Shown here: piece by piece, positions 31,301 to 31,600 of the stretch
How positions within the stretch are numbered: position 1 is the first letter of the stretch
How the letters are laid out: each line of letters opens with the position of its first letter
Assembly: GCA_964581825.1 (NCBI GenBank)
Contig: CAZORB010000036.1
Coordinates: forward strand, 1 to 31,600
DNA: 31,600 nt
Reading direction: 5' to 3'
From: SYIM01 sp964581825
Lineage (GTDB): Bacteria; Pseudomonadota; Gammaproteobacteria; Burkholderiales; Burkholderiaceae_E
Program-made: the position numbers and the translations under genes
Notes under the pieces: model-generated
What the model was told of the DNA's origin: nothing
What the model saw: only the letters and a program-made list of their open reading frames with translations
The model's database searches: none

Positions 31301-31600
31301 GGGGTTGCGCAGATCAACACCACCGGCAACGTGACACTGGTTTCTGAGGGCCAGGGTGCGATACGGGTGAAGAATCTTGCTGCCACCGGCGGTCGACTGG
31401 TGATGGCGGCCGCGGCCAACGGCAACCTCGACTATGAAACCGTGGGCGCGCTTGAGGTCGGTACGATCGAGTCGGCCTCGCGGGCTGCGATGCGTTTGGT
31501 CGCCGGCACCGGCATCGCCATGATTGATTCAACCGGATTGGTGCGAGGCGGTAATCTGACGTTGCGCGCAGGCGGTGCGATCGATCTTCGCACGGCGCTT
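3..31600 (+). CDS. Giant repetitive filamentous adhesin-like surface protein, internal fragment (both ends outside window)
   Basis: A single open frame covers the window when read as five segments: 3-1345, 1357-5617, 5718-20016, 20117-28458 and 28559-31600. The frame changes only at N runs, and at two of them a 55-nt duplication explains the change exactly. About 10,390 codons are readable with no stop. The protein is rich in Ala, Gly, Ser, Thr, Val and Asp, and I saw no in-frame cysteine codon. Order: LktA-type repeats, Tyr/Trp modules, FHA-like beta-helix, Ig-like modules carrying PA14, discoidin-like and jelly-roll-like inserts, then FHA-like repeats again. Such architectures belong to giant secreted or surface-anchored adhesins; an extracellular binding role is inferred from the domains. 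No signal peptide, TPS domain, RTX nonapeptides or anchor lies in the window, so export is unknown. The GTG at 60 and the in-frame ATGs are internal codons, not starts. Confidence 0.9.
840..1085 (+). repeat. Tyr/Trp motif module, copies 1-2
   Basis: The first copy runs GERVRLL, then YEYLG, then QDYTDSTLW; the second runs TYMRTG, then LDLGAQDYEGSGW. The pattern is G-[DE]-x-V-[RK], then Y-x-[YFW]-x-G, then [DN]-[YFW]-x-D-x3-W. It recurs through the first 12 kb of the window. I cannot name the family; a small beta-domain with exposed aromatics, possibly ligand-binding, is a guess. Confidence 0.6.
1086..2430 (+). repeat. LktA-type beta-repeat array, block 2
   Basis: Repeats anchored by GDVGINAVIATN (1357), GVTLAFNTIG (1534), VGVAFSRNDV (near 1985), GGGTLVFNRVN (near 2170) and LGLSFARNIIG (near 2380). 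The first two anchors duplicate those of block 1 at an offset of 1267 nt including the 10 Ns. The block contains the 10-N gap. Confidence 0.6.
1346..1355. other. Assembly gap (10 N), size wrong by at least one base
   Basis: The repeat frame is 0 before and +1 after the gap, so an intact gene needs a gap length divisible by three (for example 9 or 12). It lies in an offset-1267-nt duplicated region. Confidence 0.85.
1357..5617 (+). CDS. Giant CDS, segment 2 of 5 (LktA-type repeats with clustered Tyr/Trp modules)
   Basis: About 1,420 codons, open from the first full codon after the 10-N gap to the next gap. It begins GDVGINAVIATNTVLG, matching the repeat anchor near base 111, which fixes the frame. 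Two kinds of about 60-residue repeat alternate: one centred on SIGVSxARNxIG (for example 4560, 4975, 5335), the other on VSGxGxxxxNxI (4375, 4770, 5155). Three blocks of Tyr/Trp modules interrupt them at 2431-2640, 3199-4200 and 5431-5617. Downstream, the frame continues in segment 3 once the duplicated 55 nt at 5563-5617 and 5718-5772 are overlapped. Confidence 0.9.
2431..2640 (+). repeat. Tyr/Trp motif module, copy 3
   Basis: One copy with KGTRVLND, YEFVGD and DFPAQNWSDESRWKLL in order, between two LktA-type repeat blocks. The Asn-Trp pair replaces the more usual Asp-Tyr. Confidence 0.6.
2641..3198 (+). repeat. LktA-type beta-repeat array, block 3
   Basis: Two clear repeats, with anchors SAAGVYAENRIYS (near 2795) and IGLSLAFNSID (near 2992), one of each of the two alternating types. 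The block ends in a Lys-Lys-Thr coded by a run of seven A (3190-3196). Confidence 0.6.
3199..4200 (+). repeat. Tyr/Trp motif module cluster, copies 4-8
   Basis: This is the densest cluster. Tyr motifs lie at 3301 (YEFTG), 3466 (YRFIG), 3586 (FKYTG), 3943 (YEYLG) and 4108 (YMYIA). They are preceded by GDKVRA, AGYTVQL, GDVVRVA, GDKVGVV and GDTVRL, and most are followed by an acidic-aromatic stretch ending in Trp (for example DFTDTKLW, DYSDTTKW). Spacing is 120-165 nt except for one larger step of 357 nt that carries extra NYANTARW and ESDWLRP segments. The cluster is much more charged than the flanking repeats. Confidence 0.65.
4201..5427 (+). repeat. LktA-type beta-repeat array, block 4 (most regular)
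   Basis: Six repeats of about 60-70 residues alternate strictly between the VSGxGxxxxNxI type (4375, 4770, 5155) and the SIGxSxARNxIG type (4560, 4975, 5335), spaced 180-210 nt. Most repeats carry a hydrophobic SVAIAAGQTG or related strand before the anchor. This is the clearest place to define the repeat. Confidence 0.7.
5563..5617 (+). repeat. 55-nt direct repeat, left copy (assembly overlap)
   Basis: Identical over 55 nt to 5718-5772, on the other side of a 100-N gap and ending exactly at it. Overlapping the copies restores the frame (offset 155). Confidence 0.95.
5618..5717. other. False assembly gap (100 N)
   Basis: Flanked by identical 55-nt sequences. It is either not a gap at all or a collapsed in-frame tandem repeat at a 55-nt graph node. 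Confidence 0.9.
5718..5772 (+). repeat. 55-nt direct repeat, right copy (assembly overlap)
   Basis: Identical to 5563-5617 and starting exactly at the end of the N run. Confidence 0.95.
5718..20016 (+). CDS. Giant CDS, segment 3 of 5 (repeats, helical island, FHA-like helix, first Ig-like modules)
   Basis: About 4,766 codons, of which the first 55 nt duplicate the end of segment 2. It passes through the last LktA-type repeats (to about 8084), three further Tyr/Trp blocks (8085, 9960, 11778), a helix-forming stretch (8538-8690), a long FHA-like region (10720-16000), a linking module (16179-16608), and the first Ig-like modules with a PA14-like domain (17871-18431) and a discoidin-like domain (18831-19281). 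It ends at the second 100-N gap inside an Ig-like module. Reading straight through the Ns in this frame gives a Cys-rich sequence ending in a stop at 20330, an artefact of the wrong gap length. Confidence 0.92.
5776..8084 (+). repeat. LktA-type and degenerate beta-repeat array, block 5
   Basis: Anchors GASAVNRIGSQ (near 5960), GVSTATNEIAS (near 6150) and GGGANAFNTIRSS (near 6320) continue the alternating repeats. After about 6800 the repeats degrade into longer beta-rich stretches with recurring [SG]-x-[IV]-T-[IV]-x-A strands and no clear anchors. Nothing else is recognisable to 8084. Confidence 0.5.
8085..8445 (+). repeat. Tyr/Trp motif module, copies 10-11
   Basis: The first copy has GSVVELV, YLFSPG and AEDYTNTARWKPF. 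The second has GETVRTT, WYLRTGD and ETYADKQGWKEM. Both keep the Trp-ending acidic-aromatic motif. Confidence 0.6.
8538..8690 (+). other. Predicted alpha-helical island in a beta-rich protein
   Basis: About 50 residues rich in Leu, Ala, Glu, Lys and Arg with helical spacing (segments NNLFEDRAKVLGWMES and ARYQALLTKIDEQLKKLGL) and no strand-type alternation. It follows the Tyr/Trp copies at 8085-8445 and precedes the FHA-like block. It may be a helical hairpin, a hinge or a cap between two solenoid parts. Called by eye only. Confidence 0.5.
8850..9959 (+). other. FHA-like beta-helix block I
   Basis: This block opens with a less repetitive stretch (NNTPFGMEITDINIRSSSI) and then short beta-repeats such as GTLKLTNQEGSIDVTGD, AASIDLAAAGDFNLSAKD and MGAININARYLNINGLVQSG. 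The strand-turn pattern of 18-24 residues with Asn/Gly turns resembles the filamentous-haemagglutinin right-handed beta-helix. Less regular inserts lie at 9260-9370 and 9540-9660. Confidence 0.5.
9960..10413 (+). repeat. Tyr/Trp motif module, copy 12 (with degenerate neighbours)
   Basis: GDTLVQS and VYVWTEG start a degenerate copy, and a clear copy with LYQWVADNG and VTDFSDTAKWKLL closes the block at 10326-10404. Between them is a charged stretch without a recognisable motif. Confidence 0.5.
10414..10719 (+). other. Unclassified charged stretch of the giant CDS
   Basis: About 100 residues with many Lys, Asp, Thr and aromatic residues (for example SSKWVYNFVATKESPW and KTVTTKTTTVVGLKDFY), between a Tyr/Trp copy and the FHA-like block. 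No repeat or motif is recognised. Confidence 0.4.
10720..16000 (+). other. FHA-like beta-helix block II
   Basis: About 1,760 residues of short beta-repeats with recurrent strands like GDVTLQAWSGSIYG, GGNVRIRALNDIAL, GGDLTLRGGSGAVTM and AGSITIQSD. Turns are Gly, Asn or Asp and the strand pairs recur about every 20 residues, the hallmark of filamentous-haemagglutinin-type right-handed beta-helices. One Tyr/Trp copy interrupts it at 11778-11868, and a less repetitive part lies at 11390-11770. The role is probably a rigid stalk; adhesion by the helix itself is possible but not shown. Confidence 0.6.
11778..11868 (+). repeat. Tyr/Trp motif module, copy 13 (last)
   Basis: RYQWMGTDE followed by FDGLFFGDNWRKV. 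This is the last and most isolated copy; I found none after it. Confidence 0.5.
16179..16608 (+). other. Linking module between beta-helix and Ig-like chain
   Basis: About 140 residues starting VWTLTIGAP, with a predicted helix rich in Ala (AAGIASRAAQALRAANLEG) and strands such as GATITLVGASN. It sits at the change from FHA-like to Ig-like architecture and occurs once. The preceding 16001-16178 is a Gly/Ser/Asn-rich linker. Family not recognised. Confidence 0.4.
17871..18431 (+). other. PA14-like domain 1
   Basis: Starts FLERWSGTF, the N-terminal signature of extended PA14 domains, then AGDYKLRLLSNGAATVFIQ, LTAGQQVQIDIRHF and GLELGWERPDG. These match the PA14 order: G-x-Y-x-(F/L) strand, ligand-facing loop, L-x-A-G-x-x-x strand, and a final x-L-x-W. 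PA14 domains often bind glycans or act in adhesion; ligand here unknown. Confidence 0.75.
18831..19281 (+). other. Discoidin (F5/8 type C)-like domain
   Basis: About 150 residues with NNWPTNAGEGPMSAVDG, then KYLNFDEEGAGLIL, VNALRLVTGND, DPVEVAIYGAA and HYKVVFTKVR...VSEVNLFAQQ. The A-V-D-G near the N-terminus, the surface-change strand, the Y-R-H-Y-K-V strand and the closing S-E-V-x-L-F are as in discoidin-like jelly rolls. It is placed just after the [YF]-T strand of a carrier module (motif at 18768). Confidence 0.7.
19962..20016 (+). repeat. 55-nt direct repeat, left copy (assembly overlap)
   Basis: Identical over 55 nt to 20117-20171 and ending exactly at a 100-N gap. Overlap restores the frame (offset 155). 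Confidence 0.95.
20017..20116. other. False assembly gap (100 N)
   Basis: Flanked by identical 55-nt sequences. Translating through it as drawn gives a false stop at 20330. Confidence 0.9.
20117..20171 (+). repeat. 55-nt direct repeat, right copy (assembly overlap)
   Basis: Identical to 19962-20016 and starting exactly at the end of the N run. Confidence 0.95.
20117..28458 (+). CDS. Giant CDS, segment 4 of 5 (Ig-like modules with PA14-like and jelly-roll inserts)
   Basis: About 2,780 codons in the frame where codons start at positions giving remainder 2 on division by 3; I translated it throughout and found no stop and no cysteine. The first 55 nt duplicate 19962-20016, and overlapping them joins this frame exactly to segment 3. 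It holds roughly ten Ig-like carrier modules, PA14-like domains at about 21899, 23123, 26032 and 27659, GSGY repeats at 22748-23120 and 23980-24385, and one jelly-roll-like module at 25160-25710. It ends at a 100-N gap with no flanking overlap; the last residues are APIDL. Confidence 0.9.
21899..22420 (+). other. PA14-like domain 2 (divergent)
   Basis: EVFLNLPGSNISDLTSLP matches the N-terminal lead-in of ERWTG-type PA14 domains, followed by GERYTGYFTGGF, KAELWVETRDKD and a weak end. The tryptophan of the lead-in is lost and the last strands are hard to align, so this copy may be degraded. Confidence 0.55.
22748..23120 (+). repeat. GSGY repeats, first group
   Basis: Three copies: GSGYTAVPTVTLAEP with downstream GTRATASA (22748), GAGYALGDRFVL (near 22870) and GSGYQVGDLVTVTAQ (near 23030). 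The consensus G-x-G-Y-x3-[PD]-x-[VL]-[TV] followed by a G-x-[AG]-A tail is common in viral structural proteins and some large bacterial surface proteins. Confidence 0.6.
23123..23670 (+). other. PA14-like domain 3 (YYFELEH type)
   Basis: Begins after the shared NSPFGTG, continues LAGWIVPPTSDSYIFSLS, GDDSARLRMF and AGNPYYFELEHREF. These are the G-[WY]-x-x-P-x-[ST]-x-x-Y-x-F, G-D-D-[SR]-A and A-G-x-x-Y-Y-F elements of PA14. It is a close paralogue of the domain at 26032. Confidence 0.75.
23980..24385 (+). repeat. GSGY repeats, second group
   Basis: One degenerate copy (AVSSVEIVNGGRISELPSG with GSGSGLKLNL) and one clear copy, NPGSGYSSAPAVTIAAPN with GGTPATAIAL at 24283. The clear copy resembles the unit at 22748. 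Confidence 0.55.
25160..25710 (+). other. Jelly-roll-like module, copy A
   Basis: About 180 residues: QFDPVG, NVVSGLTVAPLAQTFQNLG, NAYMSFTLTPAQGKATRLD, IATSVDGFQNLR, then VRIYAWGMTASNWEDLR and GLTVRGAVF. The order (disguised N-terminal strand, L-T-P strand, S-x-D-G-F, R-[IF]-Y-x-W-G) resembles jelly-roll modules of large secreted proteins; I do not know a name. It is inserted in the carrier module whose motif is at 25832. Confidence 0.6.
26032..26480 (+). other. PA14-like domain 4 (YYFELEH type)
   Basis: After MPFGTG: FQRGWLVAPETADYTFRVS, GDDRAVFRLRT and TAGTAYYFELEHFEE, in the same order as domain 3. The two copies share the PFGTG lead-in, the GDD loop and the YYFELEH strand. Confidence 0.75.
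27659..28129 (+). other. PA14-like domain 5 (best preserved, ERWTG type)
   Basis: YVERWTGVSGTAVADML, then NYGLRVRGYIVAPVTGDYQF, IASDDHSSLRLSTDD, LEAGRAYYYEALLKEASG and VKVRWTLPGG. Every part of the extended PA14 signature is present, including the S-D-D loop and the closing strand with x-W. Good anchor for recognising the weaker copies. Confidence 0.85.
28459..28558. other. True assembly gap (100 N), length unknown
   Basis: No shared flanking sequence. The frame is the same on both sides as drawn, so the true length should leave remainder 1 on division by 3. It falls inside an Ig-like carrier module between motifs at 28241 and 28901. Confidence 0.8.
28559..31600 (+). CDS. Giant CDS, segment 5 of 5 (last Ig-like modules, return to FHA-like repeats)
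   Basis: About 1,014 codons, open to the last base, so the gene continues past the window. The frame equals that of segment 4 across the 100-N gap as drawn, so the real gap should be 1 more than a multiple of 3. It contains four carrier motifs (28901, 29936, 30326, 30746), the second copy of the jelly-roll-like module (29270-29850), a Ser/Thr-rich linker (30917-30952), and then FHA-like short beta-repeats such as GGDVVIDA and GNLTLRAGGAIDL. No C-terminal secretion or anchoring signal is reached. Confidence 0.9.
29270..29850 (+). other. Jelly-roll-like module, copy B
   Basis: QYDPAG, NVATGLTASPLTQTWRNLG, DAYMSFQLTPAENKGMRID, IATSVDGFQSLR, FRIYAWGMTESNWEDLR and GLNVRGAVF. It is clearly paralogous to copy A over its whole length and lies upstream of the carrier motif at 29936. 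Confidence 0.65.
30917..30952 (+). other. Ser/Thr-rich linker
   Basis: Codes ASSSSNTTTTSV, a likely flexible linker. It marks the boundary between the Ig-like chain and the following FHA-like repeats. Confidence 0.6.
30953..31600 (+). other. FHA-like beta-helix block III (continues past window)
   Basis: Short beta-repeats return: GTITVKTVTTALASLQLDAG, GGDVVIDA, GNVTLVSEGQGAIRVKN and GGNLTLRAGGAIDLRTAL. They resemble block II at 12300-16000, so the Ig-like chain is flanked by beta-helix on both sides. Confidence 0.6.

Noticed and set aside
3..31600. RTX nonapeptide calcium repeats or a type I secretion signal
   Set aside because: I saw no GGxGxDx-type tandem array in any part; the C-terminus is outside the window, so type I export is neither supported nor excluded.

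Overview
The whole 31.6-kb window lies inside one protein-coding gene on the + strand. Its start codon and its stop codon are both outside the window. One reading frame stays open from base 3 to base 31600 once four runs of N are allowed for. About 10,390 codons can be read, roughly 1 MDa of protein, and this is only an internal part of the gene. No second gene, tRNA, rRNA, promoter, terminator, insertion sequence or CRISPR array is supported on either strand, and there is no intergenic DNA.

The product is a giant, repetitive, beta-strand-rich and apparently cysteine-free surface or secreted protein of the filamentous-adhesin type. Order from N to C: (1) 3-8084, tandem repeats of about 60 residues like those in LktA-type filamentous adhesins, broken up by copies of a short Tyr/Trp motif module; (2) 8085-16178, more Tyr/Trp modules, one helical island, and a long filamentous-haemagglutinin-like (FHA-like) beta-helix stretch; (3) 16179-30916, a chain of about twenty Ig/cadherin-like modules marked by a G-[ST]-x3-[LI]-N-x-[YWF]-[LF] motif, several carrying an inserted binding-type domain (five PA14-like, one discoidin-like, two copies of an unnamed jelly-roll-like module) or neighbouring GSGY repeats; (4) 30917-31600, a Ser/Thr linker and a return to FHA-like repeats. 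The simplest reading is a long stalk displaying many potential carbohydrate- or surface-binding domains. Neither terminus is visible, so the secretion route (two-partner, type I, or other) cannot be told.

Assembly matters here. The 100-N gaps at 5618-5717 and 20017-20116 are each flanked by an identical 55-nt sequence, and overlapping these copies restores the reading frame exactly. They are false gaps or collapsed repeats of a k=55 de Bruijn assembly. The 10-N gap (1346-1355) must really be a multiple of three long if the gene is intact. The 100-N gap at 28459-28558 has no flanking overlap and keeps the frame as drawn.

The DNA is GC-rich (roughly 60-65% by eye) with a strong codon bias that throws many long antisense shadow frames. 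A pseudomonadotal bacterium assembled from short reads, possibly a metagenome, is plausible, but nothing in the window fixes the taxon.
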